Assembly (NCBI GenBank): GCA_028287205.1
Contig: JAQBQC010000469.1
Location: 1-10,562 of the forward strand
Reading direction: 5' to 3'
From: Gemmatimonadota bacterium
GTDB taxonomy: Bacteria; Gemmatimonadota; Gemmatimonadetes; Gemmatimonadales; Gemmatimonadaceae
Length of the DNA: 10,562 bases
Of the stretch, positions 1-7,231 are shown one piece after another; position 1 is the first letter of the stretch; every line of letters starts with the position of its first letter. The notes below the pieces were generated by a model, which worked only from the letters and a program-made list of their open reading frames with translations, was not told the DNA's origin and did not search any database. Made by a program: the position numbers and the translations under genes.

Positions 1-942
1 GAGGTAGCGCTGCACGCTGGTCGCACGCGCCATTCCGAGCTTCAGGTTGTACGCCTCGCTGCCGACGCTGTCCGTGTAGCCCGTGATCGTGATGTTCAGC
101 GCGCGGGCCGCGGGAGCATTGAGCGCACGCGCAAGCGAGTCCAGCGTGACGCGCGCCGCCGGACGAAGTACCGACTTGCCGACGTCGAAGTTGGCGTCGC
201 GCAGCACGAGAATCACATCGCGGCCCTTGACCGTTCTGGTCACGGTGTCGCTGGTGGTGACCTGCGTACGCGTATTCACCTGCAGCGTGTCGACCTTCAC
301 AAGCGTATCGACCATGCGAACGGTGATCGTGTCGTGCTGCACGACGGGTGTCGCGGCGACGACCACGGGCGCACTCTTGCGCGCACCCGGATAGAAGGAG
401 ACGCCGGTGAATCCGCCCCACGACGGGCGATGACTGCTGATCTGCGCGTTCGCTTCCGTGCGGAGCGCGGCCCAGTTCGCGAGCTTCAGCCGGAAGCCCA
501 CGCCCGTGTGCCCGGTCCAGAACTTCAGGTTGTGCGTTCCCGGTACCACGGGCGCCTCGAAGTGGAAGCTCTCGTGTCCGCCGCCGAGTACGACGTACGG
601 GCGGAACGTGTTCCCCGGAATCTGCAGCTGCAGCGCCAGCGTGGGGAGCAGCTCGTTCACCTGCCCCTGCGACACCGTATTCAGCTGCGGAATCCACGCG
701 CCCGCGAGCTCGGCGTTCAGCGAGACGACGCGCGAGAATCGATAGCCAATCCCCAACGTCGCGCCACCGCCCCACTCGTGCTTGGCGGCGAGATCGTACG
801 TGAGCTTGCGAACGGTGGGGTAGAGCCCGAGCTCCCAGTGACCCGAGGAATCAGGAGAAGGTGCACCGGCCGTCGCGTCCTGTGCGACCAGCGGGGAAGA
901 CACGAGCGCCAGGATAACCCCGGCGATTAAGACACTGCGCAT
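1..942 (-). CDS. OmpA-family outer membrane protein, 3' end cut by window edge
   Basis: Read on the minus strand from ATG 942, the frame stays open for 314 codons to the window edge, so the C-terminal end is missing. Residues 1-20 form a signal peptide with probable cleavage after LVA20. Residues about 35-187 alternate polar and hydrophobic residues with many glycines and aromatics, as in a small outer-membrane beta-barrel. Residues 190-240 are a linker with repeated DT units (HDT, VDT, VDT, SDT). From about 243 an OmpA C-terminal peptidoglycan-binding domain starts (NFDVGKSVLRPAA, then GYTDSVGSEAYN). D291 and R306 match, with the usual 15-residue spacing, the Asp and Arg that bind diaminopimelate in OmpA-like domains. 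The likely role is anchoring the outer membrane to peptidoglycan; pore function is untested. A GAGG lies 4 nt before the ATG. The domain call is firm, the physiological role is inferred. Confidence 0.93.
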   Translation of the reverse strand, partial: MRSVLIAGVILALVSSPLVAQDATAGAPSPDSSGHWELGLYPTVRKLTYDLAAKHEWGGGATLGIGYRFSRVVSLNAELAGAWIPQLNTVSQGQVNELLPTLALQLQIPGNTFRPYVVLGGGHESFHFEAPVVPGTHNLKFWTGHTGVGFRLKLANWAALRTEANAQISSHRPSWGGFTGVSFYPGARKSAPVVVAATPVVQHDTITVRMVDTLVKVDTLQVNTRTQVTTSDTVTRTVKGRDVILVLRDANFDVGKSVLRPAARVTLDSLARALNAPAARALNITITGYTDSVGSEAYNLKLGMARATSVQRYL

Positions 943-1028
943 ACAACCTCATCGACGTTGGGAATGCACGCAGAACCGTGCAGCGGGACGCAGGCGGATG
1001 CACCTGCCGTCGAAAGAGTGACGCGCGG

Positions 1029-1034
1029 ATTGTA
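1029..1034 (-). promoter_or_regulatory. Candidate -10 element for the OmpA-family gene
   Basis: On the minus strand the hexamer reads TACAAT, a 5 of 6 match to the sigma-70 -10 consensus, in the 152-bp gap upstream of the OmpA-family gene. It would give a leader of roughly 80 nt. No convincing -35 hexamer is present 16-18 bp upstream. An inverted repeat, GTATC-CAAC-GATAC (1032-1045), overlaps it and could be an operator. This is a visual match only. Confidence 0.3.
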
Positions 1035-1064
1035 TCCAACGATACGGATATCGCATCGATTCGT

Positions 1065-1092
1065 GCCGATCGGACAATTATGGCCGATCGGC
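1065..1092 (-). terminator. 9-bp-stem hairpin just after the flippase-like gene, possible terminator
   Basis: GCCGATCGG (1065-1073) and CCGATCGGC (1084-1092) are exact inverted arms around a 10-nt A/T-rich loop. The hairpin starts 2 nt beyond the TAA stop (1097-1095) of the minus-strand flippase-like gene. That position suits a transcript end or an RNA-stabilising hairpin. No U-tract follows in the minus direction, so a classical intrinsic terminator is not proven. Each arm contains the palindrome CCGATCGG, so the pair could instead be two tandem protein-binding sites 18 bp apart, upstream of the OmpA-family gene. Confidence 0.4.
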
Positions 1093-1094
1093 GA

Positions 1095-1976
1095 TTAATT
1101 CTCGCTAACCTGGCGCTTCCTCTCTCGTCGCCGCGCCAGTGCCGCCACGGCGGCCGGCCCATACACCCGAAGGGCGACGATCACGCCGGCCGCGACCACC
1201 GCCACCGTCGTGTAGAAGCGCCAGATGAGCAACAGGCTCCGGTGATGGCTGCCCAGATTTCCCACCGCACCGCCCACGAAGCCGAGGTCGATCACGCCCG
1301 CGCCCGACGGCGTCGGCACGAGGATCTGCGCGTAGAGCAGCGCGAAGGAGCCGAAGGTGAGCGGTCCCAGGGGCGGCGGAAACGGCAGCGTGAGCGCGAG
1401 CACCGGCAGAATCGCCACGCGCGCGGCGAGTCCGAGCAGCGTGAGCGGCACGCTCGCGAGCAGCGGCCATGCGGGCATGCGGCGCGCGTACGCCCACGCG
1501 CGGCGCGTGTTGCGGCGCAGCGTGTGCGATGTCTTCGGCATCGCACGCCGGAGAAATATCCACGCGACGATGCCCGCGATCACGAGCGCGGCGATGACCG
1601 GCCACGTGCGATGCACGGTCTCCGCCAGCATCGGACTCGCGTTGTGCCACCATCGCGGCGCATAGATGAGCGCGAGCCAGCCCGCGGCCGCAGCGGTCAC
1701 CGGCGCGGTCACGAGGATCTCGTACGTCACCGCGACGAAGGCCGCCGTCACCGGAACGCCGGCGAACGCGGCCGCCGCGAGACGCGCGGGCTCGGCGCCG
1801 AGCCGGTTCGGCGTCACTGCGGCGGCCGCATCGCCAACCGTCGTCATCACGAACGAATCGCGGAACGACACTCGTATGCGCAGTCCCGCCAGCAACCACT
1901 GGAAGCGCAGCGCTCGTGTGACCAGATCGATCACGACCAACACACTACAGATGAGATGCGCTGCAAGAATGGACAT
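1095..1976 (-). CDS. Flippase-like integral membrane protein (UPF0104 / LPG synthase TM family)
   Basis: The product has 293 residues, close to the usual length of about 300 for this family, and is highly hydrophobic with seven or eight probable membrane helices (about 5-20, 68-88, 90-106, 124-142, 170-196, 207-220, 226-240, 253-275). The N-terminal RALRFQWLL (21-29), PNRLGAEPARLA (56-67) and the PTPSGAGVID segment (221-230) match conserved points of the LPG synthase transmembrane / YbhN family. The soluble LPG synthetase domain of MprF is absent, so lysyl-phosphatidylglycerol synthesis is unlikely. Family members are proposed lipid or polyprenyl-sugar flippases, but the substrate here is unknown. 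ATG 1976 is chosen because the frame upstream runs antisense into the phosphoribosyltransferase gene and the family N-terminus begins here. A GAGGGGAG tract sits 13 nt before the ATG, too far for an ideal ribosome site; CTG 1985 is an alternative. The start codon lies inside a 12-bp palindrome (1972-1983). Confidence 0.85.
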   Translation of the reverse strand: MSILAAHLICSVLVVIDLVTRALRFQWLLAGLRIRVSFRDSFVMTTVGDAAAAVTPNRLGAEPARLAAAAFAGVPVTAAFVAVTYEILVTAPVTAAAAGWLALIYAPRWWHNASPMLAETVHRTWPVIAALVIAGIVAWIFLRRAMPKTSHTLRRNTRRAWAYARRMPAWPLLASVPLTLLGLAARVAILPVLALTLPFPPPLGPLTFGSFALLYAQILVPTPSGAGVIDLGFVGGAVGNLGSHHRSLLLIWRFYTTVAVVAAGVIVALRVYGPAAVAALARRRERKRQVSEN

Positions 1977-1983
1977 CGATGTC
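1972..1983. repeat. Perfect 12-bp palindrome overlapping the flippase-like start codon
   Basis: GACATCGATGTC equals its own reverse complement. It contains the minus-strand ATG (1976-1974) and lies at the flippase-like edge of the 66-bp divergent intergenic region. This placement would suit an operator for one or both divergent genes. On the minus strand, TATTCT (1989-1984) lies immediately upstream and could act as a -10 for a nearly leaderless transcript. No regulator can be named from the sequence. Confidence 0.45.
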
Positions 1984-2042
1984 AGAATACTCCCCTCGCG
2001 CCCGTTGCCGCCAGTGAGCGAACTCGAATAGCTTCCATTCCG

Positions 2043-3107
2043 ATGCCCATGATGCGTCGGACCAGACTCGATCCTTCCGTATTTCACCTTCCCGTCGAGC
2101 GCATGCGGGAAGGCTACTACTCCGACAAGTATTTCGTTCGCGCGCGAGAGATCCTTCTCGCCGATCATCACGACGCACGCGTCACCATGCAGGTGTTCGG
2201 CAAATCGCAGGCATACCTTGGCGGAATGGACGAGGCGATCGCCATCCTCAAGCTCTGTGCCGACGACTGGAGCGCGCTCACCGTGCGCGCGCTCTATGAC
2301 GGCGAGCCGATCGAGCCATGGGAGACCGTGATGACCATCGAGGGTCCGTATGAGATGTTCGCCCATCTCGAGACCCTCTACCTCGGAGTGCTGGCGCGTC
2401 GTACCCGAGTGGGCACGAACACGAGGCTCGTCGTCGAGGCCGCGCATCCCAAGACCGTGATGTTCTTCCCGGCTCGCCACGATCACTGGCTCGTGCAGAC
2501 CGGAGACGGATACGCCGCACACATCGCGGGTGCGATCGGCGTCTCCACGGATGCGCAGGCAAGCTGGTGGGGCTCGACCGGCATCGGCACGGTCCCGCAT
2601 GCGCTGATCGCGGCCTACAACGGCGATACCGTGCTCGCCACGAAGAAGTTCGCCGAGTACATCGATCCGACGGTGCAGATCATCACGCTCGTCGACTACG
2701 AGAACGATTGCGTGCGCACCAGCCTGGACGTGGCCCGCGCCATGGATGGACGGCTGTGGGCGGTGCGCCTGGATACCTCCGAGAATCTCGTGGACCACTC
2801 CATCATCCCGCAGATGGGCACCTTTCGACCCACGGGTGTGAACCCGCAACTGGTCTGGAACGTGCGACGTGCGCTCGACGAGGCGGGCTTCCCCGAGGTG
2901 CAGATCGTGGTCTCGGGCGGGTTCAACGTGGAAAAGATCCGCGCCTTCGAGGAGGCCGGCGTGCCAGTGGATTCGTACGGCATCGGGTCATCGCTCTTTT
3001 CGGGCCGCTTCGACTTCACGGCAGACATCGTCTCGGTCAATGGGACGCCCCAGTCGAAGGCCGGGCGCCGATCTATCGCCAACCCACGGCTCGAGCTCGT
3101 GGAATGA
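2043..3107 (+). CDS. Nicotinate phosphoribosyltransferase (NAPRTase)
   Basis: The enzyme joins nicotinate and PRPP, with ATP hydrolysis, to make nicotinate mononucleotide in the Preiss-Handler branch of cytosolic NAD synthesis. The 354 residues match the shorter, archaeal-like NAPRTase subgroup. Diagnostic segments are YYSDKYF (25-31) near the N-terminus, GTVPHALI (182-189, with H186 the likely catalytic-loop His), RLDTSENLVD (242-251), VVSGGFN (289-295) and DSYGIGSSL (310-318), the last two being phosphate/PRPP-binding elements of the type II phosphoribosyltransferase barrel. Only two cysteines (C72, C223) occur, so the C-terminal zinc knuckle of some archaeal relatives is absent. ATGs at 2043, 2049 and 2052 are all possible starts and none has a clear Shine-Dalgarno; the frame is open further upstream, but that stretch is antisense to the neighbouring gene. 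The adjacent genes show no NAD link, so it appears to be a single-gene unit. Quinolinate or nicotinamide phosphoribosyltransferase is less likely. Confidence 0.88.
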   Translation: MPMMRRTRLDPSVFHLPVERMREGYYSDKYFVRAREILLADHHDARVTMQVFGKSQAYLGGMDEAIAILKLCADDWSALTVRALYDGEPIEPWETVMTIEGPYEMFAHLETLYLGVLARRTRVGTNTRLVVEAAHPKTVMFFPARHDHWLVQTGDGYAAHIAGAIGVSTDAQASWWGSTGIGTVPHALIAAYNGDTVLATKKFAEYIDPTVQIITLVDYENDCVRTSLDVARAMDGRLWAVRLDTSENLVDHSIIPQMGTFRPTGVNPQLVWNVRRALDEAGFPEVQIVVSGGFNVEKIRAFEEAGVPVDSYGIGSSLFSGRFDFTADIVSVNGTPQSKAGRRSIANPRLELVE

Positions 3108-3238
3108 GAGTGATATTTCGCCACGACCGGCTCGTGAAATGGCCGGAATTTCTGTGATCTCCCGTGGACATTTGGCAGCACGTTTTTGCTTGTATTGTTC
3201 TCTCATGTGGCATACTTTCACTCCGTCGCTCACTAGGT

Positions 3239-3253
3239 GCGCCTTTTTGGCGC
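3239..3253 (+). other. Small hairpin with T5 loop in the cox leader
   Basis: GCGCC-TTTTT-GGCGC forms a 5-bp GC-only stem with a loop of five T, 28 nt before the coxB ATG. The 174-bp gap 3108-3281 is less GC-rich than its surroundings and should carry the cox operon promoter, but no pair of good -35/-10 hexamers stands out (CATACT at 3231-3236 is the best -10-like string). The hairpin is too short to act as a strong terminator; a leader or mRNA-stability role is a guess. Confidence 0.25.
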
Positions 3254-3270
3254 CCGCCCATAGACATAGC

Positions 3271-3275
3271 AAGGA
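3271..3275 (+). promoter_or_regulatory. Ribosome binding site of coxB
   Basis: AAGGA lies 6 nt before ATG 3282. This fixes the start used here over the internal ATG at codon 7 (3300), and it preserves the full lipoprotein signal peptide. Confidence 0.75.
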
Positions 3276-3281
3276 TTCGGG

Positions 3282-4562
3282 ATGACCCGTGATCTCCGCA
3301 TGCGCTGGCTGACGCCGGCACTCGCGCTGCTACTCGCCGTCGGGCTTACAGCCTGCAACTCGTTCGCCCCGAACACCATCTTCGGTGCCCACTCGGATTT
3401 CGGGCACTCGATCGATCTGCTCACGCGCAAGCTGCTGTACATGGGCGTCGCAGTCTTCATTCTGGTCGAAGCGCTGCTGCTCTACATCCTCGTGAAGTTC
3501 CGCGACCGGGATGGCAATCGTGAGGCCAGGCAGTTCCACGGAAACTCGACCCTCGAGATCGGGTGGACGCTGATTCCGGCAGTCATTCTCGCGTTCATCG
3601 CCGTTCCGACGATCAAGACGATCTTCGAGACGCAGGCCAAGGCGCCGCCGAGCTCCGTGCAGGTTGAGGTCATCGGCCACCAATGGTGGTGGGAGTTCCG
3701 TTATCCGCAGTACGGCGTGGTCACGGCCAACGAGCTCTATCTGCCGGTGGGCCGCACGGCGAACTTCGCCCTCATGACGAAGGACGTGCTCCACTCCTTC
3801 TGGGCGCCGCAGCTCAATGGCAAGCGCGACCTGATCTCGAACCACGTCAACTACCTCTGGTTCACCCCCGACTCGGCGTACGCCTGGAACGGCTTCTGCG
3901 CCGAGTACTGCGGCACGTCGCACGCGTACATGCGCTTCAAGGTGTTCACGGTAGCGCCTCGTGAGTTCGACGCCTGGGTGGCGCATCAGAAGACGAACGC
4001 CGTCGGCAGCACGCCGCCTGCGACCGCGATGGCTACGGACACCGGCAAGGCATCTGCGGCCACGTCCGCCACGGCCGCCAAAGGCACCACCACTCCGGGC
4101 AATGCCAAGGCCCCGCCCGCTCCCGCTCCAACGCCCGTCATGAACGTCTCGGACACGGCGTCCGCAACGTTCCCGCGCTCGCAGCTGCCCCGGTGGGTGG
4201 TGCCGAGGACTGACCCGCCGGCCACGCTGACGTTCGATCAGTCCGTAACGGGAGATGTGACCCGCGGCGCCACGCTCTTCAAGACCGCGCCGTGCATCGC
4301 CTGCCACACGATCAGGGGCGTCCCCACCGCCGCCGGAATCATCGGCCCGAATCTGACGCACGTGGGAAGCCGCACGACGATCGGCGGCGGACTGTACCCG
4401 AACGAGCTCAAGTTTCTCCAGCTCTGGATCAAGAATGCGCCGGCCATGAAGCCGGGCAGCTTGATGCCGCTCTTCGGCAAGGCCGAAAAGGGAGACACCC
4501 CGGGCGTCTACACCGACCAGCAGATCGCGGATCTCGCCGCGTATCTCTCGTCCCTGAAGTAA
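3282..4562 (+). CDS. coxB: Cytochrome c oxidase subunit II fused to cytochrome c (caa3 type)
   Basis: This subunit takes electrons through its cytochrome c domain to the CuA centre and on to subunit I. It has 426 residues, longer than plain subunit II because of the fusion. A lipoprotein signal ends at LTAC, with C25 the lipidation site. Two membrane helices follow at about 50-70 and 92-112. WWWEFRYP (135-142) is the aromatic electron-entry patch. All CuA ligands are present with canonical spacing: H171, C206, E208 (backbone), C210, H214 and M217. Residues 240-290 are an Ala/Thr/Pro-rich linker. The C-terminal cytochrome c domain has C338-x-x-C341-H342 for heme c, with M395 (SLMPLFG) the likely sixth ligand. 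It is the first gene of the cox operon, with coxA starting 12 bp downstream and in the same direction. No defect is seen. Confidence 0.97.
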   Translation: MTRDLRMRWLTPALALLLAVGLTACNSFAPNTIFGAHSDFGHSIDLLTRKLLYMGVAVFILVEALLLYILVKFRDRDGNREARQFHGNSTLEIGWTLIPAVILAFIAVPTIKTIFETQAKAPPSSVQVEVIGHQWWWEFRYPQYGVVTANELYLPVGRTANFALMTKDVLHSFWAPQLNGKRDLISNHVNYLWFTPDSAYAWNGFCAEYCGTSHAYMRFKVFTVAPREFDAWVAHQKTNAVGSTPPATAMATDTGKASAATSATAAKGTTTPGNAKAPPAPAPTPVMNVSDTASATFPRSQLPRWVVPRTDPPATLTFDQSVTGDVTRGATLFKTAPCIACHTIRGVPTAAGIIGPNLTHVGSRTTIGGGLYPNELKFLQLWIKNAPAMKPGSLMPLFGKAEKGDTPGVYTDQQIADLAAYLSSLK

Positions 4563-4574
4563 TCGGAGATCGAC

Positions 4575-6524
4575 ATGGCTACGACCGTTTCACTGCCCGA
4601 AACGCCACACAGAGAGCCGACGCACAAGTACGAGTCCGGAGTCTGGAGCTGGCTCGCGACCACTGACCACAAGCGCATCGGTCAGCTGTATCTCTATACC
4701 TCGCTCTTCTGGTTCATCGTCGGCGGGATCGAGGCCGCGATCATTCGCGCCCAGCTCTACAATCCGAACTCGCATCTCGTCACCGCGCAGACGTACAACG
4801 AGCTGTTCACGATGCACGGCACGACGATGATCTTCCTGGTCATCATGCCGCTCTCCGCGGCGTTCTTCAACTTTCTGATCCCGCTGCAGATCGGCGCGCG
4901 CGACGTCGCCTTCCCGCGCCTGAACGCATTCAGCTACTGGGTCTTCCTCTTCGGCGGACTCTTTCTGAACTCCTCGTGGTTTTTGCACGCGGCACCGAAC
5001 GGCGGATGGTTCGGCTACGCGCCACTCACCACGCGCCCCTTCTCCCCCGGGCTGAACATCGACTTCTGGGTGATCGGCCTCCAGATCCTCGGCATCTCCT
5101 CGCTCGCTGCCGGCTTCAACTTCATCACCACGATCATCAACATGCGCGCCCCCGGCATGCATTTCATGCGCATGCCGATCTTCTCGTGGATGGCGTTCGT
5201 CACGCAGTTCCTGATCATCCTGGCGTTCCCGATCATCACGGTCGCGCTGACCTTCCTGATGCTCGACCGCTTCTTCGGCACGAACTTCTACGAGATTCAG
5301 GCCGGAGCCGATCCACTGCTATGGCAGCATCTCTTCTGGCTGTTCGGGCATCCGGAGGTCTACATCCTGATCCTGCCGGCCTTCGGCCTCGTATCGGAAG
5401 TGCTGCCGGTGTTCTCGCGCAAGCCGCTCTTCGGATACCCGGTGATGGTGTACTCCGGCATCCTCATCGCGACTCTCGGCTTCGGCGTGTGGGCGCACCA
5501 CATGTTCGCCGCCGGCATGGGCCCGATCGCCGATGCGTTCTTCAGCATCACGACGATGCTCATCGCGATCCCGACGGGCGTGAAGATCTTCAACTGGCTG
5601 GGCACGATGTGGGGCGGCTCACTGCGCTTCACGACCGCGATGAAGTTCGCGATCGGGCTCGTCGCGCTCTTCACGATCGGCGGGATCTCGGGAGTCATGC
5701 ACTCCTCGCCGCCGTCGGATCTGCAGCAGACGGACAGCTACTTCATCGTCGCGCACTTTCATTACGTGCTCTTCGGCGGCTCGATGATGGGACTCTTCGC
5801 CGGCCTCTACTTCTACTATCCGAAGATCACGGGCCGTTTGCTGAACGAGAAGCTCGGCAACTGGCACTTCTGGCTCACCGCGATCGGCATGAACCTGACC
5901 TTCTTCCCGATGCACTTCCTCGGGCTGGATGGAATGCCCCGCCGCATCTCGAGCTACGACGCGGGACAGGGATGGGAGAGCAACAACCATCTCGCCTCGT
6001 ACGGCGCCGCGCTCATCGTGCTCGGCACGATCTTCTTCGCGTACAACTGGTTCACGAGCCTTCGCCGAGGCGCCGTGGCCGGCAATGATCCGTGGGGTGG
6101 TGCAACACTCGAATGGATGATCCCATCGCCGCCGCCGGACTACAACTTCGCGACGATCCCCAAGGTGACGTCGCGGTATCCGCTCTGGGATCGCAAGTCG
6201 CCCGAGTTGACGGTCAACGTGCCGCACGACAGTCAGGACGAGCAGAAGATGGACGTGAAGATCGGCGGCCAGAGCACCGGTACCGCTTCTGCACCATCAG
6301 ATACGAAGCTCAACGCTCCGCACGCGCACCCGTCCGCGAGACAGCTGGGCATCATGATGCCGACGCCCACGACCAAGCCGCTCATCGCGGCGTTCGCGCT
6401 CGGTACGGTGTTCGTCGGGTTGATCATGCACAAGAATCTGCCGATCATGCTCACCGCGGCAGCGATCTTCGTCTTCTCGCTGTACAACTGGCTCCTCACG
6501 CCGCTCGAGCCCGAGCACCACTGA
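4575..6524 (+). CDS. coxA: Cytochrome c oxidase subunit I (type A1 heme-copper oxidase)
   Basis: This is the catalytic, proton-pumping subunit that reduces O2 to water. It has 649 residues and at least twelve membrane helices. Heme a ligands are H81 (MHGTT) and H396; heme a3 is bound by H394 (HFHYVLFGG). CuB ligands are H259, H308 and H309, with Y263 in GHPEVY placed for the His-Tyr cross-link. E261 in that motif marks a type A1 enzyme; D110 (GARDVAFPR) and K337 (TGVKIFNW) are the D- and K-channel entry residues, and R456-R457 sit at the heme propionates. After the core, a hydrophilic stretch (about 540-598, with HAHPS) leads to two more helices (602-617 and 623-640), as in other caa3 subunit I proteins with extra C-terminal helices. 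GGAG (4565-4568) lies 6 nt before the ATG. Translation is probably coupled to coxB, 12 bp upstream. Confidence 0.98.
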   Translation: MATTVSLPETPHREPTHKYESGVWSWLATTDHKRIGQLYLYTSLFWFIVGGIEAAIIRAQLYNPNSHLVTAQTYNELFTMHGTTMIFLVIMPLSAAFFNFLIPLQIGARDVAFPRLNAFSYWVFLFGGLFLNSSWFLHAAPNGGWFGYAPLTTRPFSPGLNIDFWVIGLQILGISSLAAGFNFITTIINMRAPGMHFMRMPIFSWMAFVTQFLIILAFPIITVALTFLMLDRFFGTNFYEIQAGADPLLWQHLFWLFGHPEVYILILPAFGLVSEVLPVFSRKPLFGYPVMVYSGILIATLGFGVWAHHMFAAGMGPIADAFFSITTMLIAIPTGVKIFNWLGTMWGGSLRFTTAMKFAIGLVALFTIGGISGVMHSSPPSDLQQTDSYFIVAHFHYVLFGGSMMGLFAGLYFYYPKITGRLLNEKLGNWHFWLTAIGMNLTFFPMHFLGLDGMPRRISSYDAGQGWESNNHLASYGAALIVLGTIFFAYNWFTSLRRGAVAGNDPWGGATLEWMIPSPPPDYNFATIPKVTSRYPLWDRKSPELTVNVPHDSQDEQKMDVKIGGQSTGTASAPSDTKLNAPHAHPSARQLGIMMPTPTTKPLIAAFALGTVFVGLIMHKNLPIMLTAAAIFVFSLYNWLLTPLEPEHH

Positions 6525-6554
6525 GCTTCGTACTCACCAAGTCTACAGCTCCTC

Positions 6555-6560
6555 GGAGAA
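6555..6560 (+). promoter_or_regulatory. Ribosome binding site selecting the TTG start of coxC
   Basis: GGAGAA lies 4 nt before TTG 6565. No in-frame ATG follows until well inside the conserved helices, so this site supports TTG as the true start. Confidence 0.65.
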
Positions 6561-6564
6561 CGCT

Positions 6565-7218
6565 TTGGCTACCGCCGCTATCGATACACACGACGCCCAT
6601 GCGGGCGGAGAACATCCGCCCACCAGCACGGGGCTCAACAACACGAAGGTCGCGATCTGGGCGTTCATCGGCTCGGAGTGCTTCTTCTTCGCGTCGCTGA
6701 TCTCGACCTACCTGATCTATCGCGGACGCTCGCCCGTCGGGCCGTTTCCGCACGACACCTGGAAGGATCCCGCCACCGGGCACGTGTTCAAGGGGATTCT
6801 GAACATTCCCATCACGTCCGTCTCGACGTTCGTGCTGCTCATGTCCTCGCTCGCCATGGTGCTCGCGCACTCGGCGGTCGTGCGCGGCGATCGGAAGTCG
6901 TCGAAGATATGGCTCGCCGCCACAGCGTTCCTCGGCGCAACGTTTCTCGGCTTCCAGGCCTACGAGTTCACGTCGTTCGTGCACGAGGGGCTCACGATCC
7001 ACACGAATCTCTTTGGTTCGTCGTTTTTCGTGCTCACCGGCTTCCACGGCGCACACGTGACGGCCGGTGTCATCTGGCTGTTGACGCTCCTGTCCATCGA
7101 CATGAAGCGCGGGCTTACGCCGGACGAGGCGATCAACGTGGACGTATGCGCGCTCTACTGGCACTTCGTCGACGTGGTGTGGATCGCGATCTTCACGCTC
7201 GTCTACCTCATCAAGTAA
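6565..7218 (+). CDS. coxC: Cytochrome c oxidase subunit III
   Basis: Subunit III stabilises subunit I and its proton uptake; it binds no metal. The 217 residues and about five membrane helices match the short bacterial caa3/bo-type subunit III rather than the seven-helix mitochondrial form. Family features are SECFFFASLISTYL (37-50, with the conserved E38), QAYEF (131-135), TGFHGAHVTAG (158-168) and YWHFVDVVWIAIF (198-210) in the last helix. The start is TTG at 6565 with a Shine-Dalgarno 4 nt upstream; it gives a 20-25 residue hydrophilic, His-containing N-terminus before the first helix, typical of the family. It sits 40 bp after coxA and 13 bp before coxD, so it is an internal operon gene. 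The TTG start may tune its expression relative to coxA, but that is a guess. Confidence 0.95.
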   Translation: MATAAIDTHDAHAGGEHPPTSTGLNNTKVAIWAFIGSECFFFASLISTYLIYRGRSPVGPFPHDTWKDPATGHVFKGILNIPITSVSTFVLLMSSLAMVLAHSAVVRGDRKSSKIWLAATAFLGATFLGFQAYEFTSFVHEGLTIHTNLFGSSFFVLTGFHGAHVTAGVIWLLTLLSIDMKRGLTPDEAINVDVCALYWHFVDVVWIAIFTLVYLIK

Positions 7219-7231
7219 CCGGGGACTTCAG

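Noticed and set aside
978..2042. Long upstream extension of the NAPRTase frame (355 open codons from GTG 978).
   Set aside because: It is antisense to the flippase-like gene, Arg/His-rich with no family features, and the NAPRTase family N-terminus begins at about 2043.
1977..2849. Long upstream extension of the flippase-like frame on the minus strand.
   Set aside because: It is the antisense of the NAPRTase gene; the translation is low-complexity and the membrane family begins at ATG 1976.
3330..4361. 343-codon minus-strand frame opposite coxB.
   Set aside because: Antisense shadow with low-complexity Arg/Gly/Glu translation and no recognisable domain.
4976..6088. 370-codon plus-strand frame inside coxA.
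   Set aside because: Arg/His/Leu-rich translation typical of a shifted frame in GC-rich DNA; coxA is unambiguous over the same bases.
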